DNA from: Nitratireductor sp.
Lineage (GTDB): Bacteria; Pseudomonadota; Alphaproteobacteria; Rhizobiales; Rhizobiaceae
Direction of reading: 5' to 3'
Length of the DNA: 64,000 bases
Assembly: GCA_020637805.1 (NCBI GenBank)
Contig: JACKJU010000002.1
Span: 62,001 to 126,000 of the forward strand
The stretch's first letter is position 1, and every line of letters starts with the position of its first letter. Shown piece after piece: positions 1 through 8,802 of this stretch. The notes beneath the pieces are model-generated. The model saw nothing but the letters and a program-made list of their open reading frames with translations. It made no database searches and was not told the origin of the DNA. The position numbers were made by a program, and so were the translations under genes.

Positions 1-659
1 TCGGAAAGCAGGCGCTGGTGGAACTCGCCAAATCGCTCGTAAAGTTCGGTGCGGCAGCGATCATTTCGGCTATCGTCGTCGCCAAGTGGAAGGATGTGGT
101 GCTGGGTCTGCACCAGAAGGCCATTATCGGTATTCCCGCTATAATCTCCGAAATATCCATCAACGTGCTCGCTACGCTGATCGTATTCGTTCTGATACTG
201 GCCGTTGCCGACTTCTTCTACGAGAAGAACAAATGGTTCGATGACATTCGAATGACCAAGCAGGAGGTCAAGGAAGAGCACAAGCAGTCCGAAGGTGATC
301 CGCACATCAAGCAGAAAACCCGGTCCGTTGCGCGAAGCAGGGCTCGCACAAGGATGATGCAGCAGGTTCCCGAAGCAACCGTCGTTATTGCCAACCCGAC
401 GCACTTTGCTGTTGCGCTTCGCTACCAGTTCGGAGAAGACCGCGTGCCGAAAGTTCTAGCAAAAGGGCAGGACCTCCTCGCACTGAAGATCAGGCAGATC
501 GCCGAGGAAAACGGCGTTCGCGTGATCGAGGACAAGCCTCTCGCCCGTGCGCTCTACAAGGCAGTTACAGTAAATGCCGAACTGCCAGTTGAGTTCTATG
601 TTCCGGTTGCGGCAATCATCCGCAACGTGATGGCTGCCGAAAAGAGATTGGCCAACTGA
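1..659 (+). CDS. flhB: Flagellar export gate protein FlhB, 3' part only
   Basis: FlhB is the switch component of the flagellar type III export gate in the inner membrane; autocleavage in its cytoplasmic domain changes substrate specificity from rod/hook to filament proteins. The reading frame is open from the first bases of the window, so the start lies outside. Two hydrophobic segments are visible early (AAAIISAIVVA and the LATLIVFVLILAVADFF region), followed by a basic linker and the cleavage motif NPTH at 393-404. The NPTH motif and the C-terminal domain are intact. The stop codon overlaps the next ATG. The family is about 350-360 residues, so roughly 140 N-terminal residues are missing. 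Confidence 0.96.
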   Translation, partial: GKQALVELAKSLVKFGAAAIISAIVVAKWKDVVLGLHQKAIIGIPAIISEISINVLATLIVFVLILAVADFFYEKNKWFDDIRMTKQEVKEEHKQSEGDPHIKQKTRSVARSRARTRMMQQVPEATVVIANPTHFAVALRYQFGEDRVPKVLAKGQDLLALKIRQIAEENGVRVIEDKPLARALYKAVTVNAELPVEFYVPVAAIIRNVMAAEKRLAN

Positions 660-1093
660 TGCCACTTTGCCCGACGGATATCACCGCGAAGCGGGAGAAG
701 ATCATTTGCGCCGCCTGCACGGCACTTGCCCGGGAATTCCGGCTGATAGATCCGTTGATATACGCGAACTTCTTCCACTTCGCTCAATCGCAGCAGACCT
801 ACGATGAGATCACCGCGATTGTGTCGCGCAATTTTCCGGGTGGTCAGATGATCTTCGGCTGCAGTGGCGACGCCCTGATCTCCTGGGGCGTCGAGCCCGT
901 GGTCGCTGTCGACCTGGAGTTCAGTGCAGCGGATATCTTTCTTTTCTTCCGCCTCATCGTCACCAAGACGACCGAGAGTGTGGAAATGCATCATGTCGCG
1001 TTCAGCTTCGAAGGGGCCGGTGAAGCGCCATCAGCAGAGGCCAATACTGAAAGATTGAGATTGGCATTGGAGACCGCGAGGCAACCAGCCTGA
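659..1093 (+). CDS. Conserved flagellar-locus protein of unknown function (144 aa)
   Basis: Unknown function. The ATG at 659 overlaps the flhB stop (TGATG), which suggests translational coupling and a flagellar role. The protein has no signal peptide. A mildly hydrophobic stretch (AADIFLFFRLIVTK) lies near residue 100, and the C terminus is Ala/Glu-rich. From memory, rhizobial flagellar loci carry an unnamed ORF directly after flhB, and this would be its counterpart. A gap of 168 bases follows before flgB. Seen: an intact ORF in the operon direction. Inferred: a flagellum-related role. Confidence 0.72.
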   Translation: MPLCPTDITAKREKIICAACTALAREFRLIDPLIYANFFHFAQSQQTYDEITAIVSRNFPGGQMIFGCSGDALISWGVEPVVAVDLEFSAADIFLFFRLIVTKTTESVEMHHVAFSFEGAGEAPSAEANTERLRLALETARQPA

Positions 1094-1261
1094 AGTGTGA
1101 CTTCGGTTACACGTTTGTCCATCATCTTCCGCTTTGCCGAACGCTGCAAGTTTCACGCAAGACTGCCCCTCTACCTTTTGGCATGGCCCGGAGTCGCGGT
1201 GGTTCGTGCCGCCTGAGTTCCGGGAAAACCGCAATGTGATGCGGCGGGGGCAAGGTGCGGC

Positions 1262-1609
1262 ATGAGTGAAGTTTATCTTGGAAAGCTGTCCCTGTTTCAG
1301 GCTGACTGGGCGAGTTACCGGCAGGCAGTGATCTCTGGCAATATCGCGAACGCCAACACGGTGGGCTACAAGGCGGCCGACGTGGTCTCGTTTGAAAGCG
1401 CGTTGGCAAAAGCTTCGAATCTCGACGGCAGCACAAAGGCGGGCATAGCCGTAAGGCAGGACGCAGCATGGGATGTATTGCATTCGGGCACTGCGGTTAA
1501 CCTGGCCAACGAGATGATCAAGGCAGGTGAGACCGTTTCTGCTCTCGATCTTAACACATCGGTCATGAAGTCGTTCCACCGCATGGTGGTTTCGGCATTC
1601 GGAAGCTGA
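1262..1609 (+). CDS. flgB: Flagellar proximal rod protein FlgB
   Basis: FlgB forms the proximal rod of the basal body, exported through the type III gate. At 115 aa it is slightly shorter than most FlgB proteins. The N-terminal rod signature, with SGNIANANTVGYKA near residues 25-38, identifies the family, and the C terminus (VSALDLNTSVMKSFHRMV) has the usual amphipathic heptads. It is the first gene of the run flgB-flgC-fliE-flgG, with 12 bases to flgC. The ATG at 1262 fits the family's N terminus. Confidence 0.93.
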   Translation: MSEVYLGKLSLFQADWASYRQAVISGNIANANTVGYKAADVVSFESALAKASNLDGSTKAGIAVRQDAAWDVLHSGTAVNLANEMIKAGETVSALDLNTSVMKSFHRMVVSAFGS

Positions 1610-1621
1610 GGGAGTTAGCAC

Positions 1622-2035
1622 ATGGATCCGCTCAAGGGAGCTATGCAGGTCTCCGGAACCGGCCTTGCACTTCAAAGTCTGCGCATGCGCGTAATCTCGG
1701 AAAACATGGCCAATGCCCAGGTTACTCCGAGCAAGCCCGGCGACGATCCTTATCAGCGTAAGTATGTCAGTTTTGCCTCCGTTCTCGACAGGCAGTCCGG
1801 TATCACGAGCGTGCGGCTCAACGACATAAACCACGTAAAGGGTGAGTTCAGGCTCATCAATGATCCTGACAATATCGCGGCCGACGAGAACGGAATGGTC
1901 AAGATGCCAAAGGTCGACATGTATACCGAGATGGCCGACATGCGCGAAACTATCCGCTCCTATGAGGCGAACCTGAACGCGATCCGCCAGGCGCGTGAGA
2001 TGATCACCATGGCAATCGGCATGATGAAGGGCTGA
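1622..2035 (+). CDS. flgC: Flagellar proximal rod protein FlgC
   Basis: FlgC is a rod subunit assembled with FlgB, FlgF and FliE. The 137 aa length is normal. The rod motif near the N terminus reads VISENMANAQV, and the C-terminal helix (MRETIRSYEANLNAIRQAREM) is typical of rod/hook family proteins. It lies in the middle of the rod operon, two bases before fliE. Confidence 0.94.
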   Translation: MDPLKGAMQVSGTGLALQSLRMRVISENMANAQVTPSKPGDDPYQRKYVSFASVLDRQSGITSVRLNDINHVKGEFRLINDPDNIAADENGMVKMPKVDMYTEMADMRETIRSYEANLNAIRQAREMITMAIGMMKG

Positions 2036-2037
2036 AG

Positions 2038-2361
2038 ATGGCGATGAACGTTTCTCCAGTAGTTTTCGGAATAGATACCAAGGGTGCGCTTCAGGAAGTG
2101 CTGGCGGCCAGAGACGCGGCATCGTCCGCGACTGCCGCGGGTGCCGGCAGCATCGCTTCCGATATCGGCCAGGTTGGCAAGGATTTCGTCGCAACCCTGG
2201 AAAAGGCTGAAGCCACCTCGATCAAGGGCATCAAGGGAGAAGCCACGGCATACGAGGTGGCATCCGCAGTCATGGATGCAGAGCAGGCGCTCAGAATGGC
2301 GGTCTCTATCCGCGACAAGGTGGTTTCGGCTTATCTTGAAATCAGCCGGATGCAGATCTGA
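2038..2361 (+). CDS. fliE: Flagellar hook-basal body junction protein FliE
   Basis: FliE joins the MS ring to the rod. The 107 aa protein has the family's C-terminal pattern (VASAVMDAEQALRMAVSIRDKVVSAYLEISRMQI) spread over its last third; the N-terminal half is Ala/Gly-rich. Two ATG codons (2038 and 2044) are possible starts; 2038 is used because it follows flgC by two bases. A longer overlapping frame on the same strand is a shadow. Confidence 0.92.
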   Translation: MAMNVSPVVFGIDTKGALQEVLAARDAASSATAAGAGSIASDIGQVGKDFVATLEKAEATSIKGIKGEATAYEVASAVMDAEQALRMAVSIRDKVVSAYLEISRMQI

Positions 2362-2390
2362 TCGGGCAAAGGCCCAGCAGGAGGTTAAGG

Positions 2391-3185
2391 ATGACTATCA
2401 ACGCACTTGCTATCGCGGCAACGGGCATGAAAGCCCAGCAGACGAACCTGGACGTGATCGCCAACAACATCGCCAACATCAACACCACGGGTTTCAAGCG
2501 CGCACGCGCCGAGTTCACCGATATCATGTACCAGACAATCCAGGCGCAGGGCATCGCACGGCAAGCCGGGCTGGAGATCATCCCCGAAGGCGCGAAGCTC
2601 GGCGTGGGCGTCAAGCTTGCAGCGATTCGCGATATTCACCTTCAGGGCGTTCTCAACCAGACTGGAAACGACTTCGACGTGGCGATCAATGGCGAGGGCT
2701 ATTTTCAGGTCACCGCTGCAGATGGATCCACCCAGTACACTCGCGCCGGTGCCTTGAACCTCAACGAGCAGGGCCAGCTTGTCACGATCGGTGGCAATCT
2801 CGTGCAGCCAGGCATTACCGTTCCGGTGGAGGCGACCAAGGTAACGATTTCAGATGAGGGCATTGTCTATGCCTATCTTCCAGGACAAACTGCCCCGCAG
2901 CAGCTGGGACAAATCTCTCTTGCCAAGTTCGTGAATGAAACGGGCCTTGAACCGCTTGGCAACAACCTGTTCGGCGAAACCGAGGCATCGGGTACTCCGA
3001 TCGTCGGTTTGCCGGGAACGGATTCGTTTGGAAAGCTCAGCCAGGGATATCTGGAGGCTTCCAACGTCGATCCGATGCGTGAGATTGCCGACATGATCTC
3101 CGCGCAACGCGCCTATGAAATGAACTCGAAGGTCATCCAGGCTGCAGACGATATGAGCAGCGTCGTGACCAAGGGCATCAGGTAA
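2391..3185 (+). CDS. flgG: Flagellar distal rod protein FlgG
   Basis: FlgG builds the distal rod that passes through the L and P rings. The 264 aa length matches the family (about 260). The N terminus has the rod/hook signature (LDVIANNIANINTTGFKR), and the C terminus has the paired motif SNVDPMREIADMISAQRAYE followed by MNSKVIQAADDM. AGGAGG lies just before the ATG at 2391. flgA starts two bases after the stop. Confidence 0.96.
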   Translation: MTINALAIAATGMKAQQTNLDVIANNIANINTTGFKRARAEFTDIMYQTIQAQGIARQAGLEIIPEGAKLGVGVKLAAIRDIHLQGVLNQTGNDFDVAINGEGYFQVTAADGSTQYTRAGALNLNEQGQLVTIGGNLVQPGITVPVEATKVTISDEGIVYAYLPGQTAPQQLGQISLAKFVNETGLEPLGNNLFGETEASGTPIVGLPGTDSFGKLSQGYLEASNVDPMREIADMISAQRAYEMNSKVIQAADDMSSVVTKGIR

Positions 3186-3186
3186 C

Positions 3187-3675
3187 ATGTTTTTTCGCGT
3201 TATCCGCAGTATCGTGATCGTTCCCATGATGCTCGTGGCTCTGGCTGCGCCATCGCTGGCGGGGCAGGAAAGCGCGCAGCCCGAAACCGCGGACATTCCC
3301 GTGCCGACGGGCGTGATCTATCCGGGACAGGTCATTTCTTCCTCGATGCTGAGGCCGCGAACGGTTCCGCTGCGCTATCTGGAGATGGCGGGGGTCTTCG
3401 CCGACCGCACAATGCTGGTCGGCATGGTGGCCCGCACGACACTCATGCCGGCCAAGCCGATAGGTCTCAATCAGGTTGTCGAGCCGGACGTGATCAAGGT
3501 CAACCAGCCTACACTGATGCGCTATGCCAATGGTGCGCTCACGATAACGGCGGAAGTCCAGCCACTCAATTCGGCAAAGGCGGGTGAGATCGTCCGCGTG
3601 AGAACCAGGTTTTCCAAATCGGTCGTCACAGGTGTTGCCCAAAAGGATGGAACGATCCGCGCGGGCTTGCAGTAA
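3187..3675 (+). CDS. flgA: Flagellar P-ring assembly chaperone FlgA
   Basis: FlgA is a periplasmic chaperone for FlgI (P ring). A Sec signal peptide covers about the first 25 residues (VIVPMMLVALAAPSLAG). The rest has the SAF-like fold pattern, with GQVISSSMLRPR and a second repeat-like block, and ends near VAQKDGTIRAGLQ. At 162 aa it is of typical rhizobial length. It directly precedes flgI, its client. Confidence 0.9.
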   Translation: MFFRVIRSIVIVPMMLVALAAPSLAGQESAQPETADIPVPTGVIYPGQVISSSMLRPRTVPLRYLEMAGVFADRTMLVGMVARTTLMPAKPIGLNQVVEPDVIKVNQPTLMRYANGALTITAEVQPLNSAKAGEIVRVRTRFSKSVVTGVAQKDGTIRAGLQ

Positions 3676-3684
3676 GGCGGTGGC

Positions 3685-4827
3685 ATGATGTTCGCAAGTT
3701 TCCGCAATGCCGTCTTCAGTGCCGTCCGCGCCTTGCAGGCTGCGGCTGTATTGATCGCTTTCGCGCTTTGTGTACCTGCCCATTCCGAAGTTCGCATCAA
3801 GGATGTTGTCAGCATCCAGAGCGAGCGGCCAAACCAGCTGATCGGATATGGCCTCGTCATTGGATTGAATGGTACGGGCGACAGCATGCGCAACGCACCG
3901 TTCTCCGATGCGTCCATGCGCTCGATGCTCGATCAGCTTGGTATCGGCATCAGCAGCGGAGACATTCGAACGAAGAATGTTGCTGCGGTTCTGGTTACGG
4001 CAAATCTTCCGGCCTATGCCAACAAGGGAACGCGCATCGACGTGAACATCTCGTCGATTGGCGATGCAACTTCATTGCGCGGCGGCACGCTGGTTTTCAC
4101 ACCACTCTATGGCGGTGATGGCGAGATCTATGCCTCGGCGCAGGGCGGATTGATCGTGAGTTCCTTCCAGGCGGAGGGAGATGCAGCCAGTGTAACCTCG
4201 AATACGCCCACAGCCGCACGCATTCCAAATGCCGGTATCGTGGAACGCTCGGCCCCAGGCAGTTTCTCCGACGAGAAATTGCTGGTTCTGGCGCTTTCCA
4301 ATCCCGATTATGAAACGGCGGTCGAAATCGCCGACAGCATTAACGAGTATACGGGTCGCAGTTTCGGAACGAAGCTTGCCAGGGAAGTTGACAACCGCTC
4401 GGTTGAAGTCAAGGTTCCGAATGGTACCACGCCAGCACGGTTCTATGCGGCCATCGGTAAACTGCTGGTAACACCCGACACACCGGCGCGCGTCGTCGTG
4501 GATGAGCGAACGGGCACCGTCATCATTGGCGAGGCCGTCAAGGTCTCGAAGGTTGCCATTACGCATGGTGGTCTAACCGTCAGTGTTTCGGAACGGCCCA
4601 CTGTCTCACAGCCAAATCCCTTCTCGAAGGGGGTTACCGCTGAAGAGCCGCGCACGGACATCTATGCCGGCCAGGACCCCTCCAAACTGAACATCGTCGA
4701 CGGAACGGACCTAAGGCAACTTGTCAACGGTCTCAACGTAATGGGTGCCGATGCCGCAGCCATCATCGCCATCCTGCAGGCGATGCGGACTGCCGGCGCA
4801 CTGCAAGCGGAGCTGATTGTACAATGA
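3685..4827 (+). CDS. flgI: Flagellar P-ring protein FlgI
   Basis: FlgI is the periplasmic P-ring subunit around the rod. The 380 aa length fits. After a signal peptide ending near residue 33 comes the hallmark VRIKDVVSIQSERPNQLIGYGLVIGLNGTGD stretch (read as two parts, RPNQLIGYGLV and IGLNGTGD). The C terminus DLRQLVNGLNVMGADAAAII is also family-specific. The ATG pair at 3685/3688 leaves the exact start open by one codon. The stop overlaps the motE start (ATGA). Confidence 0.96.
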   Translation: MMFASFRNAVFSAVRALQAAAVLIAFALCVPAHSEVRIKDVVSIQSERPNQLIGYGLVIGLNGTGDSMRNAPFSDASMRSMLDQLGIGISSGDIRTKNVAAVLVTANLPAYANKGTRIDVNISSIGDATSLRGGTLVFTPLYGGDGEIYASAQGGLIVSSFQAEGDAASVTSNTPTAARIPNAGIVERSAPGSFSDEKLLVLALSNPDYETAVEIADSINEYTGRSFGTKLAREVDNRSVEVKVPNGTTPARFYAAIGKLLVTPDTPARVVVDERTGTVIIGEAVKVSKVAITHGGLTVSVSERPTVSQPNPFSKGVTAEEPRTDIYAGQDPSKLNIVDGTDLRQLVNGLNVMGADAAAIIAILQAMRTAGALQAELIVQ

Positions 4828-5444
4828 TCTCGCAAATGGTGAAATCATCCCGGCCATTTCTCCTTGTTCTAGCAATGATGCCCTGCGTTGCGGGTACGGT
4901 TTTTGCACAACAGGCCGGTTCGGAGGCAGACGTTACAGTGGCACAGGTCCGCTCTGTCGCGGTTCCCGCGCCAATGCCTGGAGACGTCAGGCCAGTGGAT
5001 GGTACGCCAACCAGTGCAATCATCTCCGAGAGCGAACTGCTTGCCTATTGCATGAACGTCTCCAACGAGACCGAACAGTTGCGTGAGCAGATGGTTCGCT
5101 CCAGGCTGAACGAGGCCAAGGCAGAGGTCGATGGCAAGCTCGACGAACTGGCTGTGCGCATTGAGGAACTGAAGAGTTGGCTCGAAAAACGCGAGAAATT
5201 TCTGGCGCTTGCCAATGAAACTCTCGTCGATGTCTACAAGCAGATGCGTTCCGATGCGGCTGCGTCGCAAATGATGCAGCTAAATCCTCTCCTGTCTGCC
5301 GCGATTGTGGCCAAGCTGCCGTCAAAGACGGCCAGCAGCATCATGATGGAAATGAAACCGGAAGCTGCAGCACGGATAACCGAACTGCTGGCAAGCGCCA
5401 AGGAATTCGAAGGGTCAAGCAATGTTTCGCAACTTACCCAGTAG
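4824..5444 (+). CDS. motE: Motility protein MotE (chaperone for MotC)
   Basis: MotE is known in Sinorhizobium as the periplasmic chaperone that stabilises MotC. This 206 aa protein has an N-terminal signal peptide (FLLVLAMMPCVAGTVFA), a charged coiled coil at about residues 75-130 and a C-terminal MgtE-N-like domain (LNPLLSAAIVAKLPSK, MEMKPEAAARITELLAS). It overlaps flgI by 4 bases and flgH by 23 bases, as in other rhizobial flagellar operons. Confidence 0.88.
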   Translation: MISQMVKSSRPFLLVLAMMPCVAGTVFAQQAGSEADVTVAQVRSVAVPAPMPGDVRPVDGTPTSAIISESELLAYCMNVSNETEQLREQMVRSRLNEAKAEVDGKLDELAVRIEELKSWLEKREKFLALANETLVDVYKQMRSDAAASQMMQLNPLLSAAIVAKLPSKTASSIMMEMKPEAAARITELLASAKEFEGSSNVSQLTQ

Positions 5445-6159
5445 GATCTCCGGCCTCTTGCTGCTTTTCGTGCTTGGTGGCTGCAACACTGCATTTCACG
5501 ACATGGGCACACCGCCACCGATGAGTGAGCCGGCCTACGACATGTCGATGCAGCAGATTCTCATCGATCCCGAGCCGCAGGTCATCAAGGCAAGCCATCG
5601 AAGGGAAATGGAAGACAATGGCATTTGGAACAAGACCGATGCCATTCTGTTTCGTGATACGCGTGCCTACCAGGTCGGTGATATCCTGACTGTCCGCATT
5701 TACATCAACGACAGTGCCAAGCTCAACAACCGGTCCGCTGTCGACACCAAGGCCAATGGTTCTCTTGGCGTCGACCTTTCGGGAACCGTGGCAGGACACG
5801 GCGTCTCGGAAACGGCCCTTGGCGGCAATCTTGACGCGACAACTGAGGCGCAAAAAGGCGGCACGGTGAACCGCGCCGAGCGCATCCAGTTGCAGATCGC
5901 TGCAGCCGTGGTGGAAGCAGCGCCCAATGGCAATCTCCTCATCCGCGGAACTCAGGAGGTCAGGGTCAATCACGAGATGCGTGTACTGACGGTAACCGGT
6001 GTCGTCCGGTCTCAGGATATTTCGCCTGACAACTCGATTCCCTACGAGAAGATCGCCGAAGCGCGAATCTCCTACGGTGGCAGCAACACGCGCGCCTATG
6101 GTTCCTACACGCCCCAGCCGTTTCTGGCTGGCATGACGCGGAGCAGGCCAAGGTGGTAG
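5422..6159 (+). CDS. flgH: Flagellar L-ring lipoprotein FlgH
   Basis: FlgH forms the outer-membrane L ring. A lipoprotein signal ends in the lipobox LGGC with Cys21. The core L-ring pattern is clear: GIWNKTDAILFRDTRAYQVGD, then the VDTKANGSLG region and the C-terminal GVVRSQDISPDN with ARISYGG. The 245 aa length is normal. The start lies inside motE and the stop overlaps the fliL start, showing tight coupling. Confidence 0.95.
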   Translation: MFRNLPSRISGLLLLFVLGGCNTAFHDMGTPPPMSEPAYDMSMQQILIDPEPQVIKASHRREMEDNGIWNKTDAILFRDTRAYQVGDILTVRIYINDSAKLNNRSAVDTKANGSLGVDLSGTVAGHGVSETALGGNLDATTEAQKGGTVNRAERIQLQIAAAVVEAAPNGNLLIRGTQEVRVNHEMRVLTVTGVVRSQDISPDNSIPYEKIAEARISYGGSNTRAYGSYTPQPFLAGMTRSRPRW

Positions 6160-6719
6160 ACGCAACTCAGGATAATCCGCTGCTCGCGCAGGAAGAGCCG
6201 AAGAAGAGCTCCATCGTGGTCATGCTCGCTGCCGTGGCAGGGCTTTCCGTGGCTGCAATCGGGGTCGGATATCTCGTGGGCGGGATGATCCGCGCCCAGA
6301 GTACGGTTGATGGTTCCCAGGTGGATGCCGGCGCTGCAGCCCAAAAGGAAGCCAAGGTTGCCGGACATGGTGAGGCGAGTGCCGCAGGCGATCACGGTGG
6401 CGGAGATCACGGTGACAGTGGTGGAGCCGGAGCGACCATCATCATGGAGCCGATTATCGTAACTCTGCCAAAGAGCAACAATTCCTGGCTGCGGCTGGAG
6501 ACGGCGGTAGTGACGGGTGAAGGCAAGCCGTCGCTGAGCGAAGCCTCCAAAGCACTGATTTTGTCACAGATTTCGGCCTATCTTCGCACGACCGACATGG
6601 GTCAGGTGTATGGCCCCAGCGGTTATCTGCATCTGCATGAGGACATACTCGACATCGCAAGGCGGGTCACTGACGGAGCGGTTTCCGAGGTGCTCATTCT
6701 CAGTCTCGTGGCGGAGTAG
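6153..6719 (+). CDS. fliL: Flagellar basal body-associated protein FliL
   Basis: FliL is a single-pass inner-membrane protein around the stator. One TM helix lies at about residues 18-43 (SIVVMLAAVAGLSVAAIGVG), followed by a low-complexity Ala/Gly/His linker and the periplasmic FliL domain ending DIARRVTDGAVSEVLILSLVAE. The 188 aa length is usual. The start is GTG at 6153, overlapping flgH by 7 bases. A second, divergent FliL-like protein is encoded at 28259. Confidence 0.9.
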   Translation: MVDATQDNPLLAQEEPKKSSIVVMLAAVAGLSVAAIGVGYLVGGMIRAQSTVDGSQVDAGAAAQKEAKVAGHGEASAAGDHGGGDHGDSGGAGATIIMEPIIVTLPKSNNSWLRLETAVVTGEGKPSLSEASKALILSQISAYLRTTDMGQVYGPSGYLHLHEDILDIARRVTDGAVSEVLILSLVAE

Positions 6720-6722
6720 GCG

Positions 6723-7556
6723 ATGACGCCTTTCGCGAAGAACTTGCTGGCGCTGGCCATTGCTGCAGCGTTGTTGCTGATGCCTGCAAGTGCTTTTGCA
6801 CAGCAGAGCGATATCCTGCGCGAACTCCTTCCGGACGGTTCGGCCACGTTTTCTGGCAGGATCGTGCAGGGCATCATTCTGCTTACCGTGTTGTCGATGG
6901 CACCCGGCCTGCTGGTTACGGTTACCTGCTTCACGCGTTTCGTCATCGCATTTTCGTTTCTCAGAAGCGGTCTCGGCCTGCAATCCACGCCCTCGAACCT
7001 GATCGTGATCTCGCTGTCCCTGTTCATGACCTACTTCGTCATGGAACCGGTTTTCCAGAAATCGTGGAACGAGGGCATCATGCCGCTGGTCGAAAACCAG
7101 ATCGAGCAGGACGTGGCCTATGAGCGAATCGTCACGCCGCTCAAGGCGTTCATGGTCGCCAATGTGAGGCCGACCGAGGTGGCCCTGTTTGAGAACTTCC
7201 GGACAGGTAATCTGGAACAGGGCGATGCCCAGGACGGCAATCAGGAACAGCCGGTGCCGCAACTTCCGCAAGCGGAGGCGCAAGATACCAGGCTCGCGGA
7301 AACAGTCGAATTGGGCACCCTGGTGCCCGCATTCCTTCTTTCTGAATTGAGGCGCGGATTCGAGATCGGCTTCCTGATCCTTCTGCCGTTCCTGGTCATT
7401 GATCTGGTCGTGGCAACCGTCACCATGTCAATGGGTATGATGATGCTGCCTCCCACGGTGGTTGCTCTGCCGTTCAAGGTCCTCTTCTTTGTCCTGATCG
7501 ATGGCTGGAACCTGCTCGTTGGCGAATTGCTCAAGTCTGTCAACTTCGTCCTCTAG
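6723..7556 (+). CDS. fliP: Flagellar export gate protein FliP
   Basis: FliP is a core subunit of the export gate pore. A cleavable signal peptide (LLALAIAAALLLMPASAFA) is present, as is normal for FliP. The FliP signature blocks LTVLSMAPGLLVTVTCFTRF and PFLVIDLVVATVTMSMGMMM are intact. A Gln-rich insertion at about residues 160-190 (LEQGDAQDGNQEQPVPQLPQ) makes the protein longer (277 aa) than enterobacterial FliP (245 aa). It is the last gene before a hairpin and the flagellin array. Confidence 0.96.
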   Translation: MTPFAKNLLALAIAAALLLMPASAFAQQSDILRELLPDGSATFSGRIVQGIILLTVLSMAPGLLVTVTCFTRFVIAFSFLRSGLGLQSTPSNLIVISLSLFMTYFVMEPVFQKSWNEGIMPLVENQIEQDVAYERIVTPLKAFMVANVRPTEVALFENFRTGNLEQGDAQDGNQEQPVPQLPQAEAQDTRLAETVELGTLVPAFLLSELRRGFEIGFLILLPFLVIDLVVATVTMSMGMMMLPPTVVALPFKVLFFVLIDGWNLLVGELLKSVNFVL

Positions 7557-7571
7557 TTTTTCGGGACAAAA

Positions 7572-7590
7572 AAGCCCGGCGCGGGCTTCT
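7572..7590 (+). terminator. Hairpin after fliP
   Basis: A perfect 7-bp stem AAGCCCG/CGGGCTT with a GCG loop, 15 bases after the fliP stop. The downstream tract is only partly T-rich, so termination may be weak. Confidence 0.65.
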
Positions 7591-7667
7591 CCGTTAATCA
7601 TTCTTTATTGTTTGCTTTGTACTGTCCGGCTTGTACCTCCGCGCATCGGGCCGTTTTGGCCTGCGAC

Positions 7668-7740
7668 ATGATGACTATGCGCGTGTGAGCCGGTAAGACC
7701 GGAATGTCCCAATTGCGGTTACGTGAAGGGACGGGCCTCC
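7668..7740 (+). promoter_or_regulatory. Structured leader of flagellin gene 1
   Basis: Elements shared with two other flagellin genes. CATGATG lies at 7668-7674. Sixteen bases later comes hairpin 1, CCGGT-AAG-ACCGG (7690-7702). Hairpin 2 pairs GTCCC (7706-7710) with GGGAC (7728-7732) across a 17-base loop. The right arm of hairpin 2 contains the only Shine-Dalgarno-like run before the ATG at 7741, so the hairpin should block ribosome entry. Confidence 0.6.
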
Positions 7741-8718
7741 ATGACCAGTATCAATACAAATATAGCAGCGATGACCGCTCTGAAGTCACTTCAGATGACG
7801 AATGCATCGCTTGAAAAAACTCAAAATGCAATTTCGACCGGCTACAGCGTCTCCAATTCCAAGGACAATGCCGCCTATTGGTCGATCGCCACGACAATGC
7901 GCTCGGACAACAAGGCACTCGGCACCGTTCAGGATGCACTGGGTCTTGGTGCCGCGAAGCTGGACACCGCCTATACCGGCATGAATGCCGCTATCGACGT
8001 TGTCGACGAGATCAAGACCAAGCTGGTTGCAGCCCGCGAGCCGGGCGTTGACCGCACGAAGGTCCAGTCGGAAATCACCGAGCTTCAGAATCAGCTGACC
8101 TCGATTGCCACCTCTGCCTCCTTCTCTGGCGAAAACTGGCTCAACCAGGACAGTGGCGCAACCGGCTACACTGCAACCAAGAGCATCGTTGCATCGTTCA
8201 CACGTGCTTCGGACGGTTCAGTTTCGGTCGGCACAATCTCGGTCAGCATCCAGAGCTCGAAACTGTTCGACGCCAAGGCCAATGCTGCCACCGGCGGTAT
8301 TGCTACTGGCGGCGTCGGCATTCTCGATGCAAACCGCTCCACCACGGACGGTTCGGTCAATGCCGACCAGACAGCAGCTACCTTTACCGTTGCGTCACTC
8401 AGCATCTCTTCGCTGACCGATTCAACGGCTGACCTCGCCACGCTCGACGCCTACATCAAGGGTGCCGATGCTGCGCTGAAAGAAATGACCACTGCGGCTT
8501 CCAACCTCGGTTCCGCGCAGAAACGCGTCGAACTCCAGTCCACCTTCGTTGGCAACCTCATGGATGCAATCGATCGCGGCGTAGGCCAGCTCGTCGATGC
8601 CGACATGAGCGAGGAATCGACCAAGCTCCAGGCACTGCAGACGCAGCAGCAGCTTGGCATTCAGGCGCTCTCCATCGCCAACTCCTCCAGCCAGAACGTG
8701 CTGTCACTGTTCCGTTAA
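7741..8718 (+). CDS. Flagellin 1
   Basis: Filament subunit, 325 aa. The N terminus (MTSINTNIAAMTALKSLQ) and the C terminus (LGIQALSIANSSSQNVLSLFR) are the conserved D0 helices. The middle (about residues 140-235) is the variable, surface-exposed part and is longest in this copy. The start at 7741 is chosen over an in-frame GTG at 7723 because it matches the N terminus of the other three copies. It is nearly identical to flagellins 2 and 3 over the first ~130 residues, which suggests recent duplication. Confidence 0.97.
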   Translation: MTSINTNIAAMTALKSLQMTNASLEKTQNAISTGYSVSNSKDNAAYWSIATTMRSDNKALGTVQDALGLGAAKLDTAYTGMNAAIDVVDEIKTKLVAAREPGVDRTKVQSEITELQNQLTSIATSASFSGENWLNQDSGATGYTATKSIVASFTRASDGSVSVGTISVSIQSSKLFDAKANAATGGIATGGVGILDANRSTTDGSVNADQTAATFTVASLSISSLTDSTADLATLDAYIKGADAALKEMTTAASNLGSAQKRVELQSTFVGNLMDAIDRGVGQLVDADMSEESTKLQALQTQQQLGIQALSIANSSSQNVLSLFR

Positions 8719-8730
8719 TGACGGACAATA

Positions 8731-8754
8731 GGGCGGGGCGGTTCAGCCCCGTCC
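8731..8754 (+). terminator. Hairpin after flagellin 1
   Basis: A 9-bp stem GGGCGGGGC/GCCCCGTCC with one G-T pair and a six-base loop, 12 bases after the stop. No T tract follows; it may stabilise the 3' end rather than terminate. Confidence 0.5.
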
Positions 8755-8802
8755 GGTTGAATTCAAGGCCGGTCATCACTGACACGAAACGGCCAGTCCG
8801 GG

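Noticed and set aside
2084..2857. A 257 aa frame overlapping fliE and flgG.
   Set aside because: Arg/Pro-rich composition typical of a GC-rich shadow frame; both overlapped genes are certain.
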